Source: Macondimonas sp035325645 (lineage in GTDB: Bacteria > Pseudomonadota > Gammaproteobacteria > UBA5335). From it: 64,000 nt of DNA. Location: assembly GCA_035325645.1 (NCBI GenBank), contig DAOKZK010000006.1, forward strand, positions 1 through 64,000, read 5' to 3'. Below are positions 51,561 to 60,275 of the stretch, piece after piece. A model generated the notes under the pieces. The model did not search any database, was not told where the DNA came from, and saw nothing but the letters and a program-made list of their open reading frames with translations. Positions within the stretch are counted from its first letter, which is position 1, and each line of letters begins with the position of its first letter. The translations under genes were made by a program, and so were the position numbers.

Positions 51561-52868
51561 ATGACCGACGCCACCGAACTTCCGTCGCCGTCACAGGCTT
51601 TTACCGATCTTGCACTTCATCCGGCTTTGCTCGCCGGCACGGCCTTGGCGGGGTTTTCCCATTGCACGCCGATCCAGTCCGCGAGCTTGCCACTTGCGCT
51701 GGCCGGACGAGATGTGGCGGGTCAAGCCCAGACCGGAACGGGCAAGACAGCAGCCTTCCTGCTCGCGGCCATGCAGCGTTTGTTGGCGCAGGAACCGGAT
51801 GCTCGCCGCAAACCCACGCAGCCCCGTGCTCTGGTGTTGGCGCCTACTCGGGAACTGGCGATCCAGATTCATCGGGATGGCATGCAGTTAGGCGTGTCGA
51901 CCGGTCTGCGCCTGGGTGTCGTCTACGGGGGGACGGGGTATCACGCCCAGCGCGACGCGCTTCGGGAGGGAGTGGACCTGTTGGTGGGCACGCCCGGCCG
52001 GCTCATCGATTACCTGAAGCAAGGTGTCTTCGACCTGCGGGCCGTCGAGGTGGTCGTTCTGGACGAAGCGGATCGCATGTTCGATCTGGGCTTCATCAGC
52101 GACGTGCGTTTTCTGATGCGCCGCCTGCCGCCACCTCGACAGCGGCTCGGTCTGCTGTTCTCCGCCACGCTGTCGCACCGCGTGATCGAGCTGGCGTACG
52201 AGCACATGAACGATCCGCAGATCGTCAGGACCCAGGCGGAACAGGTCACGGCAGCCGGTGCCCGCGAACGGCTGTATCATGTGGCGAGTGACGAGAAGAT
52301 GGCAGTGCTCCGGGCGGTACTCCATGCGCATGTCGATGAACGCACCATCATCTTCGTCAATACCCGCCGCGCATCGGAAAAAATCGAGCAGCGGCTTCGC
52401 GCGCAGCATGTGGCGGTCGGCAGACTCAGCGGCGATGTTCCGCAGAACAAGCGGCTGGCGCTGCTGAAAGACTTCACCGAGGGACATGCCCGGGTCCTTG
52501 TCGCCACCGACGTGGCGGCCCGCGGACTGCATATCCCCGACGTCGGTCTGGTCATCAATTATGATCTGCCTCAGGATGCCGAGGATTACGTGCACCGCAT
52601 CGGCCGCACGGCCCGCGCTGGCGCTGACGGGGACGCCGTCTCCCTGTGCTGCGAACATTATTGTTACGCGTTGCCGGACATCGAAGCCTATATCGGCCAC
52701 AAGATTCCGGTAGCAGCGCTACCGGATCCGGTGCATCAGTTGATGCCTGGTGATGCCGTGCAAACTGCGTCCCCACCATCCGGCGGTGATACGCCGCGGT
52801 CCACGGGCCGTCGCCGTAGGCGTCGAGCGCCCCCAGGCTCCGCTTCCACCCAAGGAGAGTCTTCGTGA
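51561..52868 (+). CDS. rhlB: DEAD-box RNA helicase RhlB
   Basis: 435 residues. Q motif FSHCTPIQSASLPLALAGRD, Walker A AQTGTGKTAAFL, VLDEADRMFD (DEAD), FSATLS (SAT), then VLVATDVAARGLHI and YVHRIGRTARAG. Similarity over the start and the position beside trxA-rho identify RhlB, the RNA degradosome helicase in E. coli. A basic, proline- and arginine-rich tail (about 400-435) could bind RNA. The stop shares one base with the next start (TGATG). Confidence 0.93.
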   Translation: MTDATELPSPSQAFTDLALHPALLAGTALAGFSHCTPIQSASLPLALAGRDVAGQAQTGTGKTAAFLLAAMQRLLAQEPDARRKPTQPRALVLAPTRELAIQIHRDGMQLGVSTGLRLGVVYGGTGYHAQRDALREGVDLLVGTPGRLIDYLKQGVFDLRAVEVVVLDEADRMFDLGFISDVRFLMRRLPPPRQRLGLLFSATLSHRVIELAYEHMNDPQIVRTQAEQVTAAGARERLYHVASDEKMAVLRAVLHAHVDERTIIFVNTRRASEKIEQRLRAQHVAVGRLSGDVPQNKRLALLKDFTEGHARVLVATDVAARGLHIPDVGLVINYDLPQDAEDYVHRIGRTARAGADGDAVSLCCEHYCYALPDIEAYIGHKIPVAALPDPVHQLMPGDAVQTASPPSGGDTPRSTGRRRRRRAPPGSASTQGESS

Positions 52869-53683
52869 TGTCGAGTGTCGACGCACTGCTCGATCCGGTG
52901 ATTCAACTCGCCAACGAGGCGGCTGCAGCCATCATGGCCGTTTACGCCCAAGCCGATTCGGGGGCTCGCGCCAAGGACGATCAGTCGCCGCTGACCGAAG
53001 CGGATCTGGCTGCGCACCGATCGCTGGTGAAAGGGCTTGCCCGACTGACACCGGATTTGCCGGTGCTGTCGGAGGAAGGTGGCTTGCCGGATTTCTCCGA
53101 ACGGTCCCGGTGGACGCGTTACTGGCTGATCGATCCGCTCGACGGAACCAAGGAGTTCCTCAAGCGTAATGGCGAGTTCACGGTCAACGTTGCACTGGTC
53201 GTGGACCATCGGCCGGTTCTGGGCGTCGTGCAGGTGCCGGCGACGGGTGTTTGCTACGCGGCGAGTCCGGCCCGCGGCGCGTTCAAGGTGGAGGTTGGCG
53301 GCGCCGTTCATCCTATCGCCGTCCGGCCGTGCCCGGTGGGCAGGCGCGCCACGGTCGTTGCGAGTCGCAGCCATCAGAGTCCCGAGGTGGCCGCCTACCT
53401 TGAGCGGCTCGGTCCGTCCGACCTTGCGAGCATGGGCAGTTCGCTCAAGATCTGTCTGGTGGCCGAGGGGAAAGCCGACATTTATCCGCGACTTGGGCCT
53501 ACCAGCGAATGGGACACTGCCGCAGCCCAAGCCGTTCTGGAAGCTGCCGGCGGGCAGTTGACCGATCTCGCAGGTCGTCCAATGCGCTACAACGGCAAGG
53601 CCGAGATTCTGAATCCCTTTTTTCTGGCCTTTGGCGACGCGTCCCGGGACTGGCGGGCCTACCTGCCGGAAACCAGGGGGTGA
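52868..53683 (+). CDS. cysQ: 3'(2'),5'-bisphosphate nucleotidase CysQ
   Basis: 271-residue inositol monophosphatase-fold enzyme that hydrolyses PAP (and PAPS), relieving inhibition in sulfate assimilation. Metal-binding motif WLIDPLDGTKEFLKRNGEFT and the later GPTSEWDTAAAQAVLEAAGG are typical. AAGGAGAGTCTTCG lies upstream; the ATG shares its first base with the rhlB stop, so translation is coupled. Functionally it fits with cysH, 10 kb to the right. Confidence 0.95.
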   Translation: MSSVDALLDPVIQLANEAAAAIMAVYAQADSGARAKDDQSPLTEADLAAHRSLVKGLARLTPDLPVLSEEGGLPDFSERSRWTRYWLIDPLDGTKEFLKRNGEFTVNVALVVDHRPVLGVVQVPATGVCYAASPARGAFKVEVGGAVHPIAVRPCPVGRRATVVASRSHQSPEVAAYLERLGPSDLASMGSSLKICLVAEGKADIYPRLGPTSEWDTAAAQAVLEAAGGQLTDLAGRPMRYNGKAEILNPFFLAFGDASRDWRAYLPETRG

Positions 53684-53717
53684 TCCGGTGGGGTGCGGCT
53701 GCGCATGACCGTGGCGC

Positions 53718-53745
53718 CCCGCCGCCGGGCGCGCCCGGCGGCGGG
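53718..53745. terminator. Perfect 28-bp palindrome between cysQ and dsbB
   Basis: CCCGCCGCCGGGCG followed by its exact reverse complement, between the convergent cysQ and dsbB stops. A very stable G+C hairpin for both strands, without T-runs. Its position suggests a bidirectional termination or transcript-end element. Confidence 0.5.
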
Positions 53746-53748
53746 AGA

Positions 53749-54285
53749 TCAGCTTGTCAGGGAGGCGCGGATATTCATCGCAACACCCACGACGCCCAGG
53801 ATGACGAACCAGATCAGGCACCAGCCTGGAATGCTGATGCCGACGAAGGTCCAATCGATGACAGCGCATTCGCCGCTGCCTTTCAGCACGTTCTGGATGA
53901 CCGTCTGCAACGGCCAAGCTTGCATCATGGTTGCAAGGTCCGGTCCGCAGGCCGGAACCTTGTCCGGCGGAAGGTTCTGCAGCCAGACATGACGGCCTGC
54001 GACGCCGGCACCAGCCGCTGCAATGAGACCCAGTACAACGGCGTAGATGCGTCGACCGATTGGGGCCGGTTGGTGCAGCGTGAGACTCAGGAAGGTGAGC
54101 CCGAGGGCGACGAGGCCCACGCGCTGGAAGATGCACAAGGGACAAGGTTCCCGGCCTTCCACGTATTGGAGGTAGTACGCGTATGCCATCAGCAGCACGC
54201 AGATGGAGAAACCGCAGAAATTGACCTGGCGTGGGTTCATGCCCAGAAAACGCGGAGCGTCCTGCTCCATTAGGATCGCCGCCAT
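53749..54285 (-). CDS. dsbB: Disulfide bond formation protein DsbB
   Basis: 178-residue inner-membrane quinone reductase that reoxidises DsbA. Four membrane helices; redox cysteine pairs are Cys-Pro-Leu-Cys in REPCPLCIFQR and the second pair in VPACGPDL with GSGECAVIDW. The start MAAILMEQ is supported by GAGGAGG 7 nt upstream, which is better than the later ATG (54240). It follows a thioesterase gene by 19 nt on the same strand. DsbA is not in the window. Confidence 0.93.
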   Translation of the reverse strand: MAAILMEQDAPRFLGMNPRQVNFCGFSICVLLMAYAYYLQYVEGREPCPLCIFQRVGLVALGLTFLSLTLHQPAPIGRRIYAVVLGLIAAAGAGVAGRHVWLQNLPPDKVPACGPDLATMMQAWPLQTVIQNVLKGSGECAVIDWTFVGISIPGWCLIWFVILGVVGVAMNIRASLTS

Positions 54286-54304
54286 GGCAAAACCTCCTCG
54301 ATCG

Positions 54305-54766
54305 TTAATCTTCTCGCTTTGTTGAGCGTTGTATCAGTACATAGCGCGCCCGACTCGTCACGGAATTAGCGCGTTCGCCTTCTATTGTAATGGCCAGATC
54401 GATGGCAGCCTTGCCGCAGGTCATGAACTCCGAAAATAAGGCTTCCATGATCTCGATCGGCGGTCGTTCGCAACGGCTGACGAGCGTTGTGGTGACAGGG
54501 GCGAGATATCGCGTCTCCAGTTGAGCGATCACCACTTCGGCGTCCAGCCCACGCTCACGGCGTGCCAGCTCGACCATCGCCCAGCCCGTAACCACCGCCA
54601 AGGCGGCCAGGCTGCCACCGAACGCCGCGCCCTTATGGTTACGGTTCGGCTCATACGGAGCGGCCAGCCGCAGTTCACACCCATCGTAATACTCAAGCAC
54701 CACGCCCATGAAGCCCGTCAGCGGGATACCTGTTTCCAGGATTTCGGCGAGAGCTGTCGTGGGCAT
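54305..54766 (-). CDS. YiiD_C-type hot-dog thioesterase
   Basis: 153 residues with the YiiD C-terminal domain pattern: EPNRNHKGAAFGGSLAALAV in the first half, then LETRYLAPVTTTLVS. This is a putative acyl-CoA or acyl-ACP thioesterase. No strong RBS. Upstream of dsbB by 19 nt and divergent from olsB. Confidence 0.8.
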   Translation of the reverse strand: MPTTALAEILETGIPLTGFMGVVLEYYDGCELRLAAPYEPNRNHKGAAFGGSLAALAVVTGWAMVELARRERGLDAEVVIAQLETRYLAPVTTTLVSRCERPPIEIMEALFSEFMTCGKAAIDLAITIEGERANSVTSRARYVLIQRSTKRED

Positions 54767-54922
54767 CGCGTTCGTCGATGGGTTGCCGGCTATTGTGACA
54801 CCTCGGGTTCAATATATCGTGCCTTTGCCCCCCGCGCCATCATCCAATCGTCATTGTGGCTTCATCGCTTCGTCATCGCGCCTTTCTAAGCTCTTGCGGT
54901 TAATGACATCTCAGGAGTGCGC

Positions 54923-55678
54923 ATGAGCGAGCAAACCCTCTCAAGTGATGCAGTCAAAGCGAGCAGTCTCAAGGTACGAGTCGCGGTCGATCTGGACGAG
55001 ATTCGGGCTGCCCAGCGCCTGCGTCATCGGATTTTCGCCGAGGACATGGGCGCCTTGCTGCACACGACCGTTCCCGGCCATGATGTGGACGGGTTCGATG
55101 AGCACTGTCGGCATCTGCTGGTTTGGGACGATCGTCGCAGCCAGATCGCGGGTTACACGCGGATTCTGTTGCCTGAGGGGGCGCGCTCGGCCGGAGGTTT
55201 CTATTCGCAGACCGAATTCGATCTGGCCTCTGTCCTGGATCGCCCGGGACGATTCATGGAGCTGGGGCGGACATGCATCCATCCCGATTACCGCAATGGC
55301 CTGACCATCGCGACCTTGTGGATGGGTGTCGCCGAAATGCTCAAGTCGGAACGTTGCGACTATCTGATCGGCTGTTGCTCCATCGGCTTGAATGATGGCT
55401 TCGATGCGGTCCGTGCCTTGATCGCTCACTTGCGACCCGATCAAACGCTCGACGCCGCCTGGGCCGTTCGTGCGCGCCATTGCCTGCCAGGTACGGGGGT
55501 GGTCGACCCCCGCCCGGCATCCATGCCCCCCTTGCTGAAGGCCTATCTCCGGCTCGGTGCCCAAGTTGCCGTCGAGCCTTGCTGGGACAAGGACTTCAAC
55601 GTGGCGGATGTCTTCATACTGCTCGACCAGCAGCGGGTCGCCCAGCGCTATGCGCGACACTTCCGGGTGGCCGCGTGA
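54923..55678 (+). CDS. olsB: Ornithine-acyl-ACP N-acyltransferase OlsB-like
   Basis: 251-residue GNAT-type (Acetyltransf_5, PlsC-associated hemolysin-like) acyltransferase that would acylate ornithine to lyso-ornithine lipid. Segments: AQRLRHRIFAEDMGA, then FDEHCRHLLVWD and FMELGRTCIHPDYRNG. AGGAG sits 6 nt before the chosen ATG. The stop overlaps the olsA GTG. OlsB plus OlsA suggests phosphorus-free ornithine lipids, often made under phosphate limitation. Confidence 0.85.
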   Translation: MSEQTLSSDAVKASSLKVRVAVDLDEIRAAQRLRHRIFAEDMGALLHTTVPGHDVDGFDEHCRHLLVWDDRRSQIAGYTRILLPEGARSAGGFYSQTEFDLASVLDRPGRFMELGRTCIHPDYRNGLTIATLWMGVAEMLKSERCDYLIGCCSIGLNDGFDAVRALIAHLRPDQTLDAAWAVRARHCLPGTGVVDPRPASMPPLLKAYLRLGAQVAVEPCWDKDFNVADVFILLDQQRVAQRYARHFRVAA

Positions 55679-56463
55679 ACATACGATACTGGATTCGGGC
55701 TTGGCGACTGGCACGGCTCGTGCCGCATCTCCTTTACGCCGTTGCGCTGGTTCTGCTGATCCTGATTCCCGGTTGGGTCGTCGCCAAGCCTTGGTGGCGA
55801 GCCCTGCGTCATCGCGTGATTCGGCACTGGTTCCGGATTCTCGTGCGGCTCTTGGGATTGCGGATCACGCTGGTGGGACAAGTTGTAGACGGGCCCGTGT
55901 TGCGGGTGGCAAATCACATCTCATGGCTGGATGTCGTCGTCCTCAACGCGATTTCGCCGTCCGTGTTCGTGGCCAAGGCGGAGGTTGCGCAATGGCCCCT
56001 GATCGGCTGGATGGCGAACTGGCTGGGGACCTTGTATCTGCGCCGGGGCGACGTTCTCAGCAGCCAGCGGCTGACCGAAGTCATGAGTTGGCAATTCCGC
56101 CGCGCGGAGACGGTGACCTTGTTTCCGGAAGGGACGACGGGGAATGGCGCGGTGTTGGGAAAATTCCACGCCAGGCTCTACCAGCCCGCGCTGTCGACCA
56201 AGACCGCCGTTCAGCCCGTCGCCATTGCCTATCCCGATGCGCGCGCCGGCGGGCAGACCCATCCGCTGGCGCCGTTTCTCGGCACTCAGACGTTGCTGAA
56301 CCATCTCTGGACGCTGCTCGGCGAACGGGAATTGGCGGTGAGTGTCACCTTCCTGCCACCCCTGTCGGCAGCTTCCGATCGGCGTGAGCTGGCGATGAGG
56401 TCCCGCGAAGCGATCGGGCGTGCCTTGGGGCATGACGCCGGCGCGGCCCGCATGTCGGCCTGA
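55675..56463 (+). CDS. olsA: Lyso-ornithine lipid O-acyltransferase OlsA-like (PlsC family)
   Basis: 262 residues. N-terminal membrane helix (about 18-42), acyltransferase motif I NHISWLD (HxxxxD type), motif III FPEGTTGNG. GTG start overlapping the olsB TGA (GTGA). Would add the second acyl chain to lyso-ornithine lipid. A role as a phosphatidate-forming PlsC cannot be excluded from sequence alone, but coupling to olsB argues for OlsA. Confidence 0.85.
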   Translation: MNIRYWIRAWRLARLVPHLLYAVALVLLILIPGWVVAKPWWRALRHRVIRHWFRILVRLLGLRITLVGQVVDGPVLRVANHISWLDVVVLNAISPSVFVAKAEVAQWPLIGWMANWLGTLYLRRGDVLSSQRLTEVMSWQFRRAETVTLFPEGTTGNGAVLGKFHARLYQPALSTKTAVQPVAIAYPDARAGGQTHPLAPFLGTQTLLNHLWTLLGERELAVSVTFLPPLSAASDRRELAMRSREAIGRALGHDAGAARMSA

Positions 56464-56488
56464 ACTGCCGGGCCGATCTCGATCGACT

Positions 56489-56815
56489 TCAGCGGGCGAC
56501 CCGCAGCCCCTTCCGAGTCGAATAATAGGCGGCCAGGTCTTTGATTTCCTGCGCTGTCAGCGGCTGAGCGATCCCCACCATGACCGGATTTGTCCGCCGA
56601 CCGTTCTGGTAGCTCTCCAGGGCATGGATCAGATAATCCTCGTACTGACCTGCGAGATTCGGGAACTGCCCGTTCGGGCTGTTGCCATCCGGTCCATGGC
56701 ACGCCGCGCAGACCTGCGTGGCTTTCTGTTCCCCGGCGGCTGAGTCACCACGGGCGTACGCCAGCAAGGGCAGTCCGACCAGGCCGAGGAAGATTAAGGT
56801 TCTGGTAGCGCGCAT
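56489..56815 (-). CDS. Small periplasmic cytochrome c (class I, c553-like)
   Basis: 108 residues; signal peptide about 1-22 (LVGLPLLAYARG). Haem motif CAACH in KATQVCAACHGPDG, with distal Met in PVMVGIAQPL. A monohaem electron carrier. It follows a second cytochrome by 30 nt on the minus strand; together they may form a c4-type or donor/acceptor pair. Its stop is 26 nt from the convergent olsA stop. Confidence 0.88.
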   Translation of the reverse strand: MRATRTLIFLGLVGLPLLAYARGDSAAGEQKATQVCAACHGPDGNSPNGQFPNLAGQYEDYLIHALESYQNGRRTNPVMVGIAQPLTAQEIKDLAAYYSTRKGLRVAR

Positions 56816-56845
56816 GGATCACTATCTCCGGAAGGGGGCGCGGAA

Positions 56846-57178
56846 TCACTGTCCGTCGAGGGTGGCCAGATAGGCCGCGATATCCAACATGTCCTGGTCG
56901 CTCAGAGAGCGAGCTTGCGAATTCATGGTTTTGTGAAGTCGCTCGCCGTTCTTGTACCCCTTCAGGGCCGCCACGATGTACTCCGGATGCTGTCCCGCCA
57001 GCTTGGGTACCTTGAACGTTGGGTAGGCATTCGTGACCAAAGGGATGCCATGGCAGCCGATGCAACCTTGGAACTTGACCTTGCCCTGCCGGGCGTCACC
57101 CGACTCGGCGTGCGCAGCCAGTGTCATGCCCAAGAGCATCGCACACGCTGCGAAGCCCGCTAGACGCTGGATCTTCAT
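56846..57178 (-). CDS. Small periplasmic cytochrome c (class I)
   Basis: 110 residues; signal peptide about 1-24 (CAMLLGMTLAAHAE). Haem motif CIGCH in KFQGCIGCHGIP; possible axial Met in HKTMNSQARSLS. First of two tandem monohaem cytochromes on this strand, 117 nt downstream of an SDR gene. Which oxidase or dehydrogenase they serve is not visible here. Confidence 0.88.
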   Translation of the reverse strand: MKIQRLAGFAACAMLLGMTLAAHAESGDARQGKVKFQGCIGCHGIPLVTNAYPTFKVPKLAGQHPEYIVAALKGYKNGERLHKTMNSQARSLSDQDMLDIAAYLATLDGQ

Positions 57179-57295
57179 TCTCGGCCTCTCGATCGTTGTC
57201 CTGAGGGAGGGCTTGTTCGATGGTCGCCCTTTTTTGGCAGCGCCGATTATAGGGGAGGCTGCGCGGACAGGATAGGGCGCTGGCCTCGTTCGACA

Positions 57296-58105
57296 TCATT
57301 TTTCGGTGTTGCGCCGCAGCAGATCCATGAACCATGTATCAGGCAGCAGTCGGCGCAGGGCGAGCAAGGGGCCTGCATAGAGACCGGCATGGTAGCGCAA
57401 CCGTCGGCTGGGATCTTCTGCGGCACGCACGATGCATTCGGCAATCACCTCGGGCGGTGTGCCTGTGTTGCCTCGCTGGAGCCGCTCGGTCAGGCGCACG
57501 ATCCGCTCCCGGTAGAACGGCAGGTCGATCTCGCCCATGACCAATCCGGTGTCGGCGAATGCCGTCTGGGTGAATCCGGGTTCCACGATCTTGATCCGCA
57601 CAGCGCTCGGATGAAGGTCGTGCCATAGCCCCTCGCTGATCGCCTCCACAGCATATTTCGCAGCGCTGTAGTAGCCGTAGAAAGGGAAGGTCATGCGGCC
57701 GCCGATGCTGGTGACATTGACGATGACGCCACGGTTGCGCTCGCGCATCCCGGGCAGGAAGGCGCGGATGGCATTGAGGGTGCCGAACAGGTTGGTTTCA
57801 AAGGACGCGCGGACCTGTTCCGGCGTGCAGGTTTCGATCGCGCCGGTGAGACCGTAGCCGGCATTGTTGACCAGCGCGTCCACCGCGCCGAAGCGTGCTT
57901 CAGCTGCAGCCAGCGCGCTTTCCACGCTGGCTGCGTCGGTCAGGTCCAGTCGCTCGACCAAGACATCTGCCGGCCACCCAAACGCCGCGGCCCGGGCGGG
58001 ATTGCGCATCGTGGCGACGACCTGCCAGCCGCGACGGTGAAAGGCCATGACCGCGGCTTTGCCGATGCCGGATGAGGTGCCGGTGATGAGGACGGTGCGG
58101 CGCAT
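57296..58105 (-). CDS. Short-chain dehydrogenase/reductase
   Basis: 269-residue classical SDR: VLITGTSSGIGKAAVMAF (NAD(P) binding), NNAG in ALVNNAGYGL and catalytic YYSAAKYAVEAI. Substrate unknown; the length and C-terminal extension resemble many 3-ketoacyl or steroid-type SDRs. It is divergent from the MaoC hydratase across a 149-nt gap, so a lipid or CoA-ester role is possible. Confidence 0.88.
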   Translation of the reverse strand: MRRTVLITGTSSGIGKAAVMAFHRRGWQVVATMRNPARAAAFGWPADVLVERLDLTDAASVESALAAAEARFGAVDALVNNAGYGLTGAIETCTPEQVRASFETNLFGTLNAIRAFLPGMRERNRGVIVNVTSIGGRMTFPFYGYYSAAKYAVEAISEGLWHDLHPSAVRIKIVEPGFTQTAFADTGLVMGEIDLPFYRERIVRLTERLQRGNTGTPPEVIAECIVRAAEDPSRRLRYHAGLYAGPLLALRRLLPDTWFMDLLRRNTEK

Positions 58106-58182
58106 CGGAGGGGCTCCTGCTTTGATTGTTGTGGATGAGGCGCGTCAATAGACACCTTATCCCATTTGCAAGTTCGCCTTTC

Positions 58183-58211
58183 TTGACGCTGGTGGAACCC
58201 CTACCTACTAT
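58183..58211 (+). promoter_or_regulatory. Strong sigma-70 promoter of the MaoC gene
   Basis: TTGACG and TACTAT with 17-nt spacing, matching the consensus at 5 of 6 and 5 of 6 positions. It lies 44 nt upstream of the MaoC start in the divergent gap with the SDR. Confidence 0.75.
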
Positions 58212-58254
58212 TTGAAAACCTTTTTCACTGTTGAAGGAACAGCAGGACAATCCT

Positions 58255-59103
58255 ATGGCCAAGAAAATCTCCCCCGACCTGGTCGGTGAAACCTTCAGCC
58301 CGATGCCGGCGTCCTGGACCAAGAAGGACGTGCAGCTCTACGCCCTGGGCGTCGGTTGTCAGCCCGACACCGAGCTGGCCTTCGTGTATGAGCAGAAAGG
58401 TCCCAAAGTGCTCCCCACCTACGGCGTCATCGCCGGCATGATGTCCATGGGCGGCATGATGGGCAAGGTCGAAATGAACCTTGCCAATCTGTTGCACGGC
58501 GAACAGGCCATCACGCTGCACCGCCCGATTCCTCCGCAGGCCAAGGTGGAGTGCATCGGCAAGATCACCGAGGTGTGGGACAAGGGCAAGGCGGCGGTGC
58601 TGGGCGTGGAAGGGCTGGTGCAGGACAAGGACGGTCCCATCTGCACGACGCACGCGACCATCTTCCTCAAGGGTGCCGGCGGTTTTGGTGGCGAGCGCGG
58701 GCCTTCATCCGAAGGCATCAACGTGCCGCCGGAGCGCGACCCCGACCACGTCATCACCTACAACACCCGGCCCGAGCAGGCGGCGCTCTATCGGTTGTCC
58801 GGCGATCCGAACCCGATCCACATCGACCCGAACTTCGCCAAGATGTCCGGCTATCCCAAGCCCTTCCTGCACGGTCTGTGCACCTACGGCTTCGTCGGAC
58901 GCGCCATCCTGCACACCCTGTGCGGCAGTGATCCGGCACGGTTCAGCTCGTTCGAGGCGCGGTTTGCCGATCAGGTCTATCCCGGCGACGACATCGTCAC
59001 CAAGCTGTGGGTGACCGAACCCGGCGTGGCCATCGTCCAGGCCGAGACTCAGAAGGGCAACGTGGTGCTGTCCAAGTCCAAGTGCACTTTCAAGCCCGAG
59101 TAA
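58255..59103 (+). CDS. MaoC-type enoyl-CoA hydratase (double hot-dog)
   Basis: 282 residues. An N-terminal hot-dog half (about 1-150, KKDVQLYALGVGCQ) and a C-terminal half with the catalytic R-hydratase motif LSGDPNPIHIDPNFAK and LHGLCTYG. This two-domain form resembles hydratase 2 of eukaryotic peroxisomal multifunctional enzyme and the bacterial 2-enoyl-CoA hydratases. It would hydrate trans-2-enoyl-CoA to (R)-3-hydroxyacyl-CoA. It has its own promoter and a strong terminator. Confidence 0.88.
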   Translation: MAKKISPDLVGETFSPMPASWTKKDVQLYALGVGCQPDTELAFVYEQKGPKVLPTYGVIAGMMSMGGMMGKVEMNLANLLHGEQAITLHRPIPPQAKVECIGKITEVWDKGKAAVLGVEGLVQDKDGPICTTHATIFLKGAGGFGGERGPSSEGINVPPERDPDHVITYNTRPEQAALYRLSGDPNPIHIDPNFAKMSGYPKPFLHGLCTYGFVGRAILHTLCGSDPARFSSFEARFADQVYPGDDIVTKLWVTEPGVAIVQAETQKGNVVLSKSKCTFKPE

Positions 59104-59129
59104 GGCGATGTTTCGAGCCTGACTCGAGG

Positions 59130-59153
59130 AAGGGGGCGCAAGCCCCCTTTTTT
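59130..59153 (+). terminator. Rho-independent terminator after the MaoC gene
   Basis: Stem GGGGGC / GCCCCC, extended by AA/TT, tetraloop GCAA, then six T. It lies 27 nt after the stop codon. Confidence 0.9.
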
Positions 59154-59237
59154 AAGAGCGCGATTCGCGTTCGGCCTATGCTCGAACTGCATGGATTTGG
59201 GATTGATAAAGGCCTGATGACCGGAGGGAGGTGCAGC

Positions 59238-59702
59238 ATGACGGCCAGCAAGACACTGAAGGTGGGTGATGAGGCGCCCGATTTTCGTCTTCCGAATGCG
59301 GAGGGTCGAAGCATTGCGCTGTCCGAGTACCGCGGCCTGCCGGTCGTGGTGTATTTCTACCCCAAGGACGACACGCCCGGCTGTACGGCCGAGGCCTGTG
59401 CTTTCCGTGATCAGTACGAGGACTTCAAGCAGGCGGGCGCCGAAGTCATCGGCATCAGTTCCGACGCGCCGAGCAGGCATGCACAATTCGCCGGCAAGCA
59501 CCGGCTGCCTTTCGTGCTGCTCAGCGATCAGGACGGCGCGGTCCGCAAAGCCTATGGCGTGGCCCCGACACTGGGGATTCTGCCCGGCCGGGTGACGTTC
59601 GTGATCGATCGGAACGGCATCATCCGCCATATTTTCTCGAGCCAGCTCCGCGCGACCCGGCACGTCACGGAGGCGATCGCGATTCTGCGGAAGCTGGCCT
59701 GA
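59238..59702 (+). CDS. bcp: Thioredoxin-dependent thiol peroxidase (Bcp/PrxQ)
   Basis: 154-residue peroxiredoxin. Peroxidatic Cys49 in KDDTPGCTAEACAFRD and resolving Cys54 five residues later, the alpha-BCP arrangement. It reduces hydroperoxides with thioredoxin electrons. GGAGGGAGGTGCAGC lies before the ATG. Upstream ORF extension is unsupported. Convergent with the small secreted protein. Confidence 0.95.
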   Translation: MTASKTLKVGDEAPDFRLPNAEGRSIALSEYRGLPVVVYFYPKDDTPGCTAEACAFRDQYEDFKQAGAEVIGISSDAPSRHAQFAGKHRLPFVLLSDQDGAVRKAYGVAPTLGILPGRVTFVIDRNGIIRHIFSSQLRATRHVTEAIAILRKLA

Positions 59703-59805
59703 CGGCGCTGCAGGCGGCTGGATGGAGGGGATGCAGTGCCCAGATCGCGTGGCCGGGTGCCCCGATGGCTCGCTCCCGTAACAACGACTTTGGATGGGCA
59801 GAAGG

Positions 59806-59829
59806 GGTGGCCACCTTGCGGTGGCCACC
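59806..59829. terminator. Long hairpin between bcp and the small secreted protein
   Basis: GGTGGCCACC, loop TTGC, GGTGGCCACC: a perfect 10-bp stem whose arms are each palindromic. It sits between two convergent genes without a T-run, so it is a candidate transcript-end structure rather than a proven terminator. Confidence 0.45.
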
Positions 59830-59864
59830 ATTGGCACGTCGAGCAACCGCGAGGGATCCTCTGG

Positions 59865-60275
59865 TTACATTGGCACCACCAGGGTAGGAGTGAAGACGAC
59901 TTGGACCGGGGTGAAGGTATTGGACAGGTAGTCCCCGAAGAAGGGAATGGTCGCAAACTGTGCCTGGAGCGCCACATTGACCGGCGCGAGCGCTAGGTTG
60001 GTCGTGTTCAGTGCGGCGCCCTTGGCGGCACTGACCAGTCCGGGGTTGAAGCTATTGACCGCGCCGTAGATGGACGAAAACTGAACCGGGCCGACGCCAT
60101 ATCCACCGATGACCGTGGGGTCGACGGTGTAAAGATTGAGGGTCCCGGCCTTGAGCGAGTAAAGGCCTTGGGCATGGATTGCGGAGAGATCCTCATCGGT
60201 CAGATTCTGCAGTTCGGCGTGGGCAGCGAGCGGGGCCGCCAGCAGCGGGGCCAATGGGAGCAGAAACTTTTTCAT
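59865..60275 (-). CDS. Small secreted protein of unknown function
   Basis: 136 residues. Signal peptide about 1-20 (LPLAPLLAAPLAAHAE), mature start ELQNLTDEDLSAIHAQGLYS. The acidic LTDEDLS.I..QG stretch resembles the D-E-x-L-S-x-V-x-Q-G motif seen just after the signal peptide in a group of gammaproteobacterial surface proteins (a DUF6160-like pattern); I cannot confirm the family. The rest is uncharged with alternating small hydrophobic residues (VYGVGPVQF-type) and ends in VVFTPTLVVPM. AAGGAGTTCGCCC precedes the ATG. No cysteine. Confidence 0.6.
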   Translation of the reverse strand: MKKFLLPLAPLLAAPLAAHAELQNLTDEDLSAIHAQGLYSLKAGTLNLYTVDPTVIGGYGVGPVQFSSIYGAVNSFNPGLVSAAKGAALNTTNLALAPVNVALQAQFATIPFFGDYLSNTFTPVQVVFTPTLVVPM

